From positions 20,808 to 84,807 of the forward strand of contig NZ_JAGPOX010000022.1 in the NCBI RefSeq assembly GCF_019038435.1: a DNA stretch of 64,000 nucleotides, read 5' to 3'. The notes beneath the pieces are model-generated. The model searched no databases, was not told the DNA's origin, and saw nothing but the letters and a program-made list of their open reading frames with translations. Shown here piece by piece: positions 16,655 to 24,932 of this stretch (position 1 is the stretch's first letter; the number at the start of each line of letters is the position of its first letter). A program made the position numbers and the translations under genes. The stretch is from Nocardia alni (lineage in GTDB: Bacteria; Actinomycetota; Actinomycetes; Mycobacteriales; Mycobacteriaceae).

Positions 16655-17794
16655 ATGCCCCAGGAGTTCGAATTCACCGACGATCTGCTCGAGCTGCGAT
16701 CGATGATGCGCGATTTCTGCGCCACCACCTCGCCCGAGCCGGTCGTGCGCGAAACGATGCTCTCCGACAGCGGTTTCGATCCGGCCCTGTGGCGCCGGCT
16801 GGGCAGTGAGCTCGACGTGCTGGGCTTGGCGGTGCCGGAGGAGTACGGCGGCGCCGGCGCGGGTCTGGTCTATCAGGCGATCGTGCTGGAGGAACTGGGC
16901 GCATCCCTGCTCTGCGGTCCGGTGCTCGGCTGCCTGTGCCTCGCCGTGCCCGCGCTCGCCGCGTTGTCCGACAAAGAGGTCAAGGCGCGCTATCTGCCGG
17001 AAATACTTGCGGGCGAACGGATCGCGACCCTGGCCGCGCCGATCCGGGACGGCAGCCTCGGCATCGATGGGATCACCGTCGCGGCACGGCAGGATCGGGA
17101 CGAGTGGATCCTCGACGGCACCGCGTCGTTCGTACCCGACGGCGCGAGCGCGGATCTCATCCTGGTCGCGGCGACCGTCGCGAACCAGGTGGCGCTGTTC
17201 GCCGTCGACGCCGACGCCGCGGGGCTGACCCGCACGGCGCTCTCGACGATGGATCTCACCCGCCGCCAGGCCGATCTCGCACTACGCAACACTCCCGCCC
17301 GGCAGATCGCCGGACCGGACGAAGCCACCGAGGTGATCGAGCGCGCGGCCCTGGTCGGCGCCGCACTGCTGGCCGCCGAGCAGGTGGGGGTCGCGCGGCA
17401 GATGCTGGACGCGACGGTCGCGCACGTCAGCGGCCGTCTCCAGTTCGGTCAGCCCATCGGCGCGTTCCAGGCGGTGAAACATCGCTGCGCGAACATGCTC
17501 GTCGCGCTGGAGCAGGCGCGCTCGGCCGCGTACCACGCCGCCTGGGCACTCGAGGATGCCAGCGATAACCCGCGCCTGGCAGTGAGCATGGCCCGTGGCG
17601 TCGCCTCGGAATCGTCGACCTGGATCAGCACCAGCGCCATCCAGATGCACGGCGGCCTCGGATTCACCTGGGAGGGAACGCCGCAGCTGTACTTCAAGCG
17701 CGCCACCACCGATGCGCTGGTGCTCGGCACGCCCGAACAGCACATCGACAACGTCGCGCACGCGGTCCTGGATTCCATCGCCGGAGCGGCCTGA
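16655..17794 (+). CDS. Acyl-CoA dehydrogenase, probable partner subunit
   Basis: A 379-residue acyl-CoA dehydrogenase with a degenerate middle domain: the segment after ERIATLAAPIRDG lacks the usual GGGSD-type signature. The C-terminal domain is better kept (GRLQFGQPIGAFQAVKHRCANM, MHGGLGFTWEGTPQLYFKR). Such proteins often pair with the preceding complete subunit. GAGGAAG lies 4 bases before ATG 16655; an upstream in-frame ATG at 16622 overlaps the previous stop and would add 11 residues. It is cotranscribed with the upstream dehydrogenase. Confidence 0.85.
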   Translation: MPQEFEFTDDLLELRSMMRDFCATTSPEPVVRETMLSDSGFDPALWRRLGSELDVLGLAVPEEYGGAGAGLVYQAIVLEELGASLLCGPVLGCLCLAVPALAALSDKEVKARYLPEILAGERIATLAAPIRDGSLGIDGITVAARQDRDEWILDGTASFVPDGASADLILVAATVANQVALFAVDADAAGLTRTALSTMDLTRRQADLALRNTPARQIAGPDEATEVIERAALVGAALLAAEQVGVARQMLDATVAHVSGRLQFGQPIGAFQAVKHRCANMLVALEQARSAAYHAAWALEDASDNPRLAVSMARGVASESSTWISTSAIQMHGGLGFTWEGTPQLYFKRATTDALVLGTPEQHIDNVAHAVLDSIAGAA

Positions 17795-17848
17795 CACCGC
17801 AACGGTCCTCCCGCTGTTCGGCGAGTTTTTCGCCCGGAATCCAGCGCC

Positions 17849-18163
17849 TCACATGGTCCGCACCAGGAGCTTTCCGTACTCCTCCTCGATCATGAACCGA
17901 TTGAGCAGTACGTGCCGGGCGCCGACGGACGCGTCCCGCCAGAACCGCTGGACGGGATGCGCGGCGGCCATCCCTTTGGTGCCGTGGAGATCGAGCATTC
18001 GTTCCAGCGCCGCGAGAGCGTCTTTCGCGGCGGACGCGAGTGCGTCACGTCCCTGTGCGATTTTCCGCGCCGTGTCCATCTCGCCGTTGTCGAGGGCGGC
18101 GTTACATGCGAGGGCTCGGTCGACGGCACCGTCGAGCAGTTCGGTCGCCTCGGCGAGCCGTGA
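17849..18163 (-). pseudogene. C-terminal remnant of an acyl-CoA dehydrogenase/flavin monooxygenase
   Basis: The frame open from a TGA at 18197-18199 reads SRLAEATELLDGAVDRALAC and ends GTKGMAAAHPVQRFWRDASV-GARHVLLNRFMIEEEYGKLLV. This is the C-terminal helical domain of the acyl-CoA dehydrogenase type 2 group (HsaA and DszC-like flavin monooxygenases). The N-terminal 280 or so residues are missing and the upstream sequence does not continue the frame. No start with a ribosome site is seen. It is a gene relic between two operons. Confidence 0.7.
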
Positions 18164-18287
18164 CCGCAGAGGAACACCCCGACGGTCGGTGGCTGATCAG
18201 CGATTCGATCCACCGGTGGTCCGAGACCCGCTCGCGGCCACCGGTCAGCCGAGGTTGGTGTATCGAAACGGCGCGATCGTGGATCGG

Positions 18288-19184
18288 CTACGGCGACTCG
18301 AGGGCGGGGCGGGGCAGTACGGCCTTGACGCGGGACACCAGGTCGGGCTGGTCGGATCGGGACAGCAGGACGCCTCGGGTCGCGGCGGCGATCTCGGCCG
18401 CCACCTCGACGGCGATATTCCTGCCCTCTTCGGCCGCGCCGTCCGCCGCGCGTTCCAGGCGCCGGACGAGTGTCGCGGGGATGCAGTCCGGCGCGAGTTC
18501 GCCTCGTAGCAGGTCCGCCTCGGCGGCCGAGCCCAGGGCGTGCAGGGTCGCGACCACGGGGACGTCGCCGTTGATGACGTCGAGCAGCGGTTCGAGCGCT
18601 TCCGGGCGATAGACCGGGCTGGTGACGATGAAGTGCGCGCCGGCGTCGATCTTGCGCCGGATGCGGATCCGGTCGGCGGCGGTGAGCCGGGGGACCGCGC
18701 GGATGCGGACCCCGATGTCGAAGTGGGTCGGGGTTTCCAGGCGCAGGCCGTGCCGGTCGATGCCCTCGTTGAGGTTGCCGAGCAGTTCGATGAGCTCGAC
18801 CACGTCGACGGCCCACCGGCCCTCGCCCCACGACGCCTCGTCGCTGGGCGCGCTGCCGTTGCCGCACACCAGCCGGGTGACACCGCGCGCGTGGCCGCCC
18901 AGCAGGTGCGCCTGCAAGGCCATGACCGTGCGGCTCCAGGTGGTGACGGTGGCGACGGTGGGCACACCGGCGCGGCCGCGGCAGGCGGCGGCCAGGTCGA
19001 TCGCCTGGTTGGTGCTGGTATAGCGCGATCGTTCGGGCCCGGACGTCGCCGTGACGACGAGGTCGGCCCCGGCGTCGCGGACCGCGGCCGCCGCGCGTGC
19101 CGCCTGTTCCCGGTCGCCCTCGCGGGGGACCACGTAGGCTCCCAGCACCGGCGCTCCCCGGGCGTTCAGGATGAGGTCGCGCAC
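18288..19184 (-). CDS. Methylenetetrahydrofolate reductase-like protein
   Basis: A 298-residue TIM-barrel protein of the MetF type. Marks are GADLVVTATSGPERSRYTSTNQAIDLAA, VPTVATVTTWSRTVMALQAHLLGGHARGVTRLVCGNG (the barrel strands around the flavin site) and GAHFIVTSPVYRPEALEPLL. It should bind FAD and a folate C1 unit. GTG 19184 overlaps the end of the PucR gene by 19 bases, so they are cotranscribed. A second MetF-like protein is made from the divergent operon, which points to handling of methyl groups released by the O-demethylase. Confidence 0.8.
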   Translation of the reverse strand: MRDLILNARGAPVLGAYVVPREGDREQAARAAAAVRDAGADLVVTATSGPERSRYTSTNQAIDLAAACRGRAGVPTVATVTTWSRTVMALQAHLLGGHARGVTRLVCGNGSAPSDEASWGEGRWAVDVVELIELLGNLNEGIDRHGLRLETPTHFDIGVRIRAVPRLTAADRIRIRRKIDAGAHFIVTSPVYRPEALEPLLDVINGDVPVVATLHALGSAAEADLLRGELAPDCIPATLVRRLERAADGAAEEGRNIAVEVAAEIAAATRGVLLSRSDQPDLVSRVKAVLPRPALESP

Positions 19185-20440
19185 AGGTCACCGCCTAGGC
19201 CGTTCAGGATCTCGAGAGCCAGCTGCACCGCTAGGCGGTCAGTATACGAACCCAGGTCCACCCCGGCGATCTCCTCGGCCCGGCGCAGCCGGTAGGCGAC
19301 CGTGTTCGGGTGGGTGTGCAGCAGGGCCGCCGCGCGTTGCGGACTTCCGTTCTCCCGGAAGTACACCGCGAGCGTCTCGCTGAAGCCGGTGCCGTTGGCC
19401 CGGTCGTAGTCGAGCAGTTCGCCCAGCACGTGCCGCGTGAACCGCCCGAGTTCCGCGACGTCGCTCACCTGCGCCAGCAACCGGTGCACGCCCAGCTCGG
19501 CGAATACGGTGACGCCGGACAGCCCCGGGAAGGTTCGCCCGATGTCCACGGCGCGTCTGGCCTCCTCGTAGGAGGTGCTGATGCGGGCGGCGCCGGTGTG
19601 CGGATCGCTCAGGCCCGCGACGATCCGGATCCCGGGGAATCGCGCGGTGACCGTTTCCCGGCACAGCTCGGCCAGGCCGCCGAGTCTGCGTGCCAGGCCC
19701 GCGTCGTCATCGCCCGGCACCAGCGCGACGACCTCGGTGCCGCGGTTGACGACCGTCGCGTCGGGACAGCGCGCGGCGATCAAATGCTCGACGAGATCGG
19801 TGACGGCGGGCGCCGGCGTGCCCTGCGCGGAGTCCACCGCGGTCAGGAGCACTCGCTGTCGGTGACCCGGTTCGATGCCGAGATGCCGTGCCCAGCCCTC
19901 GATATCGGCCGCGGTGCGGTTTCCGACGAGGACCAGCCCGTCGAACAGTTCACGGCGTGCACGCCCCGCCGCGATGGCGACGACGCGACGGCGGCCCAGG
20001 ATTACGGCGCTGACCATGGCCGCGTGCTCGGTCACCAGGATGCGGGTGTCCTCACCGGTCTCGTCCGCGTCGTGACCGGCGGTGAGCAGGTAGGCCACGG
20101 CGTCGTCGCCCACGAGGATGGGCGCGACGACGAGTGAGACGGCCCGGGCGCCGAACGCCGGGAGGGACAGTGCGCGGCGCATCTGCGCGGCCGCGCAGAT
20201 CAGCTGCGAGACCGCTTCCTTGTCGCTGTCCAACGCGCTGGCCAGCAGGTCGGGGGCAGGGCCATCGCTGAGCGCCAGCACCGACAGCGAATCGTCCACC
20301 ACCGCGGCCCACACCCCGGCACGACGGGCGACCAGTGCGACGATCCGATCCAGATCGCCGTCGGCCGTCGCGACACCGGACAGTTCGCTGCACAACGCCA
20401 CGACCTGATGCAGGTCCATGACTGTGCTGTCTGGGCTCAT
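19166..20440 (-). CDS. PucR-family transcriptional regulator
   Basis: A 424-residue regulator of the PucR/CdaR type. Residues about 10-170 form a GAF-like sensor region. The last part holds GFSETLAVYFRENGSPQRAAALLHTHPNTVAYRLRRAEEIAGVDL in two joined pieces, the family's C-terminal HTH_30 helix-turn-helix. PucR proteins often activate genes for breakdown of purines or aromatic compounds. Start 20440 has CAGGAG upstream. The gene is divergent from the O-demethylase operon, which it probably controls. Confidence 0.85.
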   Translation of the reverse strand: MSPDSTVMDLHQVVALCSELSGVATADGDLDRIVALVARRAGVWAAVVDDSLSVLALSDGPAPDLLASALDSDKEAVSQLICAAAQMRRALSLPAFGARAVSLVVAPILVGDDAVAYLLTAGHDADETGEDTRILVTEHAAMVSAVILGRRRVVAIAAGRARRELFDGLVLVGNRTAADIEGWARHLGIEPGHRQRVLLTAVDSAQGTPAPAVTDLVEHLIAARCPDATVVNRGTEVVALVPGDDDAGLARRLGGLAELCRETVTARFPGIRIVAGLSDPHTGAARISTSYEEARRAVDIGRTFPGLSGVTVFAELGVHRLLAQVSDVAELGRFTRHVLGELLDYDRANGTGFSETLAVYFRENGSPQRAAALLHTHPNTVAYRLRRAEEIAGVDLGSYTDRLAVQLALEILNGLGGDLCATSS

Positions 20441-20648
20441 CGGGCGGCGCTCCTGGACATGAGTTGGTCCTGACTTTGATACCACCGAACGAAGCCGCAG
20501 GCCACTGTCCAGTCCTTTTGTGTTCGAGCACAATCCGCAGGCCGCTCGCCTTGGCCCCTGGGACCGTGCGCCGGGGACGCGCGTTTTGCGAACCTGAGCC
20601 GGGCGCCGCAGACATCGTCCGGCGGGTCCGTCGACGGAAGGAAACAAC

Positions 20649-20741
20649 GTGGGTGAGGCAGTGAGTGGAGCGCAGCGGAGCGAACCATCAGGCACAGCGC
20701 GCCTCGCGCATGACGGAGCCGAGCGCCGGCGAGGTGGAGTC
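20649..20741 (+). repeat. Leader segment ahead of the O-demethylase start
   Basis: A ribosome-site-like GGAAGGA precedes a GTG at 20649, yet the family start fits GTG 20742, which has its own GAGGTGGAG. The 93 bases between are in frame and contain the motif GCAGCGGAGCGAACCATCAG followed by a GACGGAGCCGAGCGCCGGCG piece. I recall similar leader pieces near other genes in Nocardia-like genomes, so it may be a dispersed repeat; this is not verified. Confidence 0.35.
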
Positions 20742-22115
20742 GTGAGCGAAAGCCTGCAGGCGGCGATCGATCGGGTGGGCAACCCGGTCGAACTCATGCG
20801 TGACCAGGCGCGCCGCGCATTCTCACACGGTTTCGGCTTCGTCCCCGCCGAGTTCACCAACTGGCGGGAGGAGGCGCTGGCGTGGCACACCTCGTGTGCG
20901 CTGATGGATCAGTCGCATCACATGGTCGACCTGTTCGTCCAGGGCCCGGACACCGTGCGGCTGCTCGAGTACCTGGGCGTCAACAGCTTCACCGGGTTCG
21001 GAAACGACAAGGCCAAGCAGTTCGTGGCCGTCAACAACGACGGGTACTACATCGGCGACTGTGTTCTGGTGGGGCTGGGCGACCGGTCGGTCGATCTGGT
21101 CGGCCGCCGGACGGCGCTGGACTGGGTCGAGTACAACGCGCTGACCGGCGACTGGGACGTGACGGTCGAGCGTGATCCGCAGTCCGTCGAGCGCGGCGGC
21201 CTGCCGCCCAAGCAGTACCGCTACGAGATCCAAGGGCCTGTGACCGCGGCCCTCGTGGAGAAACTGACCGGGGAACCGATGCCCGAGGTCAGGTTCTTCG
21301 GCATGACCGCCTTCACCATCGCCGGCAAGCGGGTGCGGGCCATCCGCCACGGCATGGCCGGCCAGGTGGGGTTCGAATTGTTCGGTCCGTGGGCGGACGG
21401 GCCCGCGGTGCGTGAGGCGATCCTGCGCGCGGGTGCGGAATTCGGGATGAAGCAGGTCGGGTCGGTGGCCTACTCGACGGCGAATCTGGAGTCGGGTTGG
21501 ATCCCGGGTCCCATGCCTGCCATTCATACCGGCGAGTCGCTGGCCGGCTATCGCGAGTGGCTCCCCGCGAACAGCGCCGGGTCGCTGGCGGGCAGCCTGT
21601 TCTCCCGGAACGTGGCCGACTACTACGTCACGCCCTACGACCTGGGCTACGGACGGCACGTCAAGTTCGACCACGAGTTCGTGGGCATGGACGGTCTGCG
21701 CGACCGGGCCCGGGAACCGCAGCGGCACAAGGTGACCCTGGTGTGGCATCCCGAGGATGCCGCGCGCCTGTTCTCCTCGCTGTGGACTCCGGGCCCGACC
21801 TACAAGTATTTCTCCCTGCCCAAGGCGCGGTACGGACAGTTCCAGATGGACGAGGTGCTGGTCGGCGACGAGCGGGTCGGCATCTCGATGGACTGCGGGT
21901 ACGTCGTGCGTGACCAGGCCGTGGTGTCGCTCGCGGTCCTCGACGAGGAATTCGCGCGGCCGGGCACGCAGGTGCGCGTCGTCTGGGGCGAGAATCCGGT
22001 GTCGGACAAGCCGTCCGTGGAGCCGCACGAGCAGGTCGAGATCCGCGCCACCGTCGAGGCCGCCCCGCTGGACAGCTTCGCCCGCACCCGCTACCGCGGC
22101 GTCTCGCAGTCATGA
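20742..22115 (+). CDS. Tetrahydrofolate-dependent O-demethylase, LigM/DesA-like
   Basis: A 457-residue aminomethyltransferase (GcvT)-fold protein that follows the LigM/DesA pattern along its whole length: FTNWREEALAWHTSCALMDQ and HHMVDLFVQG, NDKAKQFVAV, RHGMAGQVGFELFGPW, NLESGWIPGPMPAIHTGESL, YREWLPANSAGS and YYVTPYDLGYGRHVKFDHEF. LigM and DesA move a methyl group from vanillate or syringate-type methoxy groups to tetrahydrofolate. GTG 20742 gives the family N-terminus. It overlaps a MetF gene by 4 bases, the usual partner recycling methyl-THF. The true substrate may differ from lignin acids. Confidence 0.85.
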   Translation: MSESLQAAIDRVGNPVELMRDQARRAFSHGFGFVPAEFTNWREEALAWHTSCALMDQSHHMVDLFVQGPDTVRLLEYLGVNSFTGFGNDKAKQFVAVNNDGYYIGDCVLVGLGDRSVDLVGRRTALDWVEYNALTGDWDVTVERDPQSVERGGLPPKQYRYEIQGPVTAALVEKLTGEPMPEVRFFGMTAFTIAGKRVRAIRHGMAGQVGFELFGPWADGPAVREAILRAGAEFGMKQVGSVAYSTANLESGWIPGPMPAIHTGESLAGYREWLPANSAGSLAGSLFSRNVADYYVTPYDLGYGRHVKFDHEFVGMDGLRDRAREPQRHKVTLVWHPEDAARLFSSLWTPGPTYKYFSLPKARYGQFQMDEVLVGDERVGISMDCGYVVRDQAVVSLAVLDEEFARPGTQVRVVWGENPVSDKPSVEPHEQVEIRATVEAAPLDSFARTRYRGVSQS

Positions 22116-22975
22116 GCCCGCGCGAGGCGTCGTTGCTGTCGGATTTCTCCCTGGAGATCACGGGAAAGGACATCGACCGGCTGACCGCGGCCGCGCCGAA
22201 CCTCCCGCTGGGTACGCGGGTGCACCTGACCTACCTGGACAGCGAGGATCTGGAGATCCGGGTCAAGGCGGCCGGCGTCTGCGGCGACCTGGGGCTGGTC
22301 CCGGTGCCGCACGTGGCGGCGCGGCGGCTGCGGTCGTCCGGGGAACTCGAGGAGTTCCTGACCTGCCTCGCCGATATCTCCGCCGCCGCCCGGCTGTTCG
22401 TGGTCGGTGGTGATCCGGCCGTCCCGCTCGGGCCGTATCCGGACGCGCTGTCGGTTCTGAGAAGCGCCATGCCGCGACGATTCGGGCTGGTCGAGGCCGG
22501 GATTGCCGGATATCCGGAGGGGCATCCCGATATCGCGACCGACGTGCTGTGGCGTGCGCTGGAGGACAAGGCCGCGCTGCTGAGCGAAACCGGGCTGGCG
22601 GGTTCGGTGGTCACCCAGTTCGGTTTCGACTCGGACGCGGTGCTGGACTGGATCGAGGAGGTCCGCTCGCGCGGGATCGCCCTGCCGGTACGGGTGGGCG
22701 TGCCCGGCCCGGCGGGCATCCGGCGCCTGGTGCGGTACGCGACCCGGTTCGGGGTGGGCACGAGTGCCGGGATCGTGCGCAAGTACGGGTTCTCGATCAC
22801 CAACCTCGTGGGCGCCGCGGGGCCCGACCGGTTCCTGCGGGATCTGGCTCGGCGGTGGGAGCCGCGGCGGCACGGCGACGTGCGGATCCACTTCTACAGT
22901 TTTGGCGGGGTGGAGGCCACAGTGGAGTGGATAACGGAGTTCATCGCACGCCGCGGAGGCGAGGACGCCCGGTAG
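22112..22975 (+). CDS. Methylenetetrahydrofolate reductase (MetF-like)
   Basis: A 287-residue MetF-fold flavoprotein. It opens with FSLEITGKDIDRLTAAAPNL, then TRVHLTYLDSEDLEIRVKAA, LFVVGGDPAVPLGPYPDALSVL (flavin loop), RRFGLVEAGIAGYPEGHPDI and VTQFGFDSDAVLDWIEEVRS, all typical of the family. In operon with a LigM-like demethylase it should turn methyl-THF back to methylene-THF, opposite to the biosynthetic direction. ATGA overlap with the demethylase gene shows tight coupling. Confidence 0.88.
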   Translation: MSPREASLLSDFSLEITGKDIDRLTAAAPNLPLGTRVHLTYLDSEDLEIRVKAAGVCGDLGLVPVPHVAARRLRSSGELEEFLTCLADISAAARLFVVGGDPAVPLGPYPDALSVLRSAMPRRFGLVEAGIAGYPEGHPDIATDVLWRALEDKAALLSETGLAGSVVTQFGFDSDAVLDWIEEVRSRGIALPVRVGVPGPAGIRRLVRYATRFGVGTSAGIVRKYGFSITNLVGAAGPDRFLRDLARRWEPRRHGDVRIHFYSFGGVEATVEWITEFIARRGGEDAR

Positions 22976-22997
22976 GCACGATATGTCAACAGATTGA

Positions 22998-23014
22998 TCT
23001 TTGTAATACAAAGA
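22998..23014. promoter_or_regulatory. 17-bp palindrome A before the ABC importer operon
   Basis: TCTTTGT-AAT-ACAAAGA is perfect over 7-base arms. It shares the core TTGTAANACAA with the palindrome at 23105-23121, 107 bases away, so both are probably sites of one repressor. Confidence 0.6.
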
Positions 23015-23048
23015 GTCCGTAGATATTTGAGTCAGGAGTTTTCTTATG

Positions 23049-23061
23049 CCCCTCTAAGGGG
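23049..23061. terminator. Short hairpin between O-demethylase and importer genes
   Basis: CCCCT-CTA-AGGGG can pair over 5 bases and is followed by ATTTATT. It may be a weak terminator after the MetF gene or part of the control region. Confidence 0.25.
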
Positions 23062-23104
23062 ATTTATTGCCTAGGTACGTGTGCGCTGCTATCGTCTCTC
23101 CTTG

Positions 23105-23121
23105 AGATTGTAAGACAATCT
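23105..23121. promoter_or_regulatory. 17-bp palindrome B before the ABC importer operon
   Basis: AGATTGT-AAG-ACAATCT is a perfect inverted repeat with the same layout and core as palindrome A, 51 bases before the ATPase start. Likely an operator overlapping the promoter. Confidence 0.6.
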
Positions 23122-23171
23122 AGGGCGGTAGCCTGGTTGTCTTCCTCCTCGAAAGGTCAAAGGAGACTTGG

Positions 23172-23972
23172 ATGACCACACAGGAGCCCGGGCCACCGGG
23201 CGACGCGCTCCGGCTGGACGGCGTCACGCTGGAGTTCGCCGGAAGTCATCGACCCGCCATCAGGGATGTGTCGCTGCGCGTCGCGCGACGAAAGCTCGTC
23301 GCGATCATCGGCCCGAGCGGCTGCGGGAAGAGCACGATCCTCAATCTCGCGGCCGGACTTCTCGCGCCGACCGAGGGGACGGTCTACTTCGACGACGAAC
23401 CGGTCACCGCGCTCAACCCGGCGGCCGCGTACGTCACGCAGCAGGCGAACCTGCTGCCCTGGCTCAGTGTCCGGGCGAATATCGGGCTGGCACTGAAGTT
23501 CCGCCACGTGCCCAAGGGCGAGCGCGACGACCGGATCAACCACTGGATCAAGGTGGTCGGGCTGACCGGCTTCGAAAACCATTATCCGCGTGAGCTTTCC
23601 GGAGGGATGCAGAAGCGGGCGTCCATCGCGCGGGCGCTGATCTACGACCCGTCGATCGTGCTGATGGACGAGCCCTTCGGCCCGCTGGACGCGATCACCC
23701 GGCTGCGGCTGCAGCAGGATCTGCTGGATCTGTGGCAGGAGCAGCGCGGCACGCTGATATTCGTCACCCACGACCTCAACGAAGCCATCTACCTGGCCGA
23801 CGAGGTCGTGGTGATGTCCCGGGGGCCGGGCACGGTCCGGGAAGTCCTGCAGGTGCCCTTTTCCCGCCCGCGTGATATCGGCTCGCTCGTCGAATCGCGG
23901 GAATTCGCCGATCTGTACAACGAGTTGTGGGGTCTGTTCAAGGCGGAACTCGACCACAACGAGGCCGCGTGA
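23172..23972 (+). CDS. ABC transporter ATP-binding protein, NitT/TauT type
   Basis: A 266-residue ATPase of the nitrate/sulfonate/taurine importer group (SsuB/TauB). Walker A GPSGCGKST is at residues 47-55, the Q-loop at TQQANLLPW, the signature LSGGMQKR and Walker B SIVLMDEPFGPLD follow, then the switch THDLNEAIYLAD. AGGAG precedes the ATG. The lipoprotein and permease genes of the importer lie downstream in the same direction, with three other genes in between, so all are probably one operon for uptake of a small anionic compound. Confidence 0.92.
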   Translation: MTTQEPGPPGDALRLDGVTLEFAGSHRPAIRDVSLRVARRKLVAIIGPSGCGKSTILNLAAGLLAPTEGTVYFDDEPVTALNPAAAYVTQQANLLPWLSVRANIGLALKFRHVPKGERDDRINHWIKVVGLTGFENHYPRELSGGMQKRASIARALIYDPSIVLMDEPFGPLDAITRLRLQQDLLDLWQEQRGTLIFVTHDLNEAIYLADEVVVMSRGPGTVREVLQVPFSRPRDIGSLVESREFADLYNELWGLFKAELDHNEAA

Positions 23973-23974
23973 CC

Positions 23975-24931
23975 ATGATCATCGACTCTCACGGTCGTTT
24001 CACGACGGCTCCGCGGGCGCTCGGCAAGTGGCGTGAACGCCAGATCAGGGCCTTCGAGTCCTCCCGGTTCCGGGTGCTGCCCAATGAGTTCATCGTGGAC
24101 GACGACGAGGAGATCGTTGCCGCGATCGAGCGGGGCGGACACGGGCGCGGTATCGATCTGACGCTGCTGTCGCTCGGTCCAGATACGTTCGGCCATAGCG
24201 GTGACGAGATCACGAACCTGCAGTGGGCGGAAGTGAGCAATGAGCTCATTTCCCGTGTGTGCGGCCTGTTTCCGGGCCGGTTCGCTGGCGTGTGCCGACT
24301 TCCGCAGACATCCGGTGACGCGCTCGAGTCATCGATCCGCCGCTCGGCAGAAGAGTTGGAGCGGTGTGTGACGGAGCTGGAATTCGTTGGCTGCCTGCTG
24401 GAGCCAGATCTTTCGGACGGCTCTCGGCAGGCGCCGCCGCCGACCGACGAGGTCTACTACCCGCTCTACGAGAAGATGGTCGAACTCGACGTGCCCGCAA
24501 CGGTTCTCGGCGATGACGCAGCGGCTTTGGCGCAGCTGCGCGGGTCCACGCTGTTCGCGGATTTCCCGGCGCTGCGGCTGATCCTGCCGCACGGCGGCGG
24601 AATGCCGTCTCAGGGCCGTCCGCTCGGGGAAGCGTTGCCACGCAACGTCTTCTTCGGAACCGGCGTTCAGGACAAGCGCGAAATGGAACTGCTCATCGAC
24701 ATCGTTCCCGCCGAGAATGTGCTGCTCGTCTCGGACATGGCCGACACCGGGGGCGCGGACCGCCGGGTTGACGACGCGAAGGCGATCCTCGACTCCATCG
24801 ACTCGATCTCCGACCACGACCGCTCGGCGATCTACGGCGCTAACGCGTTGCGGGTATTCCCGCGCCTGGATCGACTGCCGCGCAACGGGATAGACGAGCT
24901 CGCACGCACCGCGCACGGACAGGACCTCTGA
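23975..24931 (+). CDS. Amidohydrolase-family protein, LigJ-like, altered metal site
   Basis: A 318-residue protein collinear with 4-oxalomesaconate hydratase LigJ: MIIDSHGRFTTAPRALGKWRERQ, LTLLSLGPDTF, NELISRVCGLFPGRFAGVCRLPQ, YYPLYEKMVELDVPA, RLILPHGGGMPSQGR and VPAENVLLVSDMADT. LigJ uses the HxH of its opening strand as metal ligands; here the second His is Arg (HGR), and the His after 'ELDVPA' is replaced (VLGD). So metal binding is probably changed or lost, and the reaction may be different. It lies 2 bases after the ATPase stop. Confidence 0.75.
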   Translation: MIIDSHGRFTTAPRALGKWRERQIRAFESSRFRVLPNEFIVDDDEEIVAAIERGGHGRGIDLTLLSLGPDTFGHSGDEITNLQWAEVSNELISRVCGLFPGRFAGVCRLPQTSGDALESSIRRSAEELERCVTELEFVGCLLEPDLSDGSRQAPPPTDEVYYPLYEKMVELDVPATVLGDDAAALAQLRGSTLFADFPALRLILPHGGGMPSQGRPLGEALPRNVFFGTGVQDKREMELLIDIVPAENVLLVSDMADTGGADRRVDDAKAILDSIDSISDHDRSAIYGANALRVFPRLDRLPRNGIDELARTAHGQDL

Positions 24932-24932
24932 C

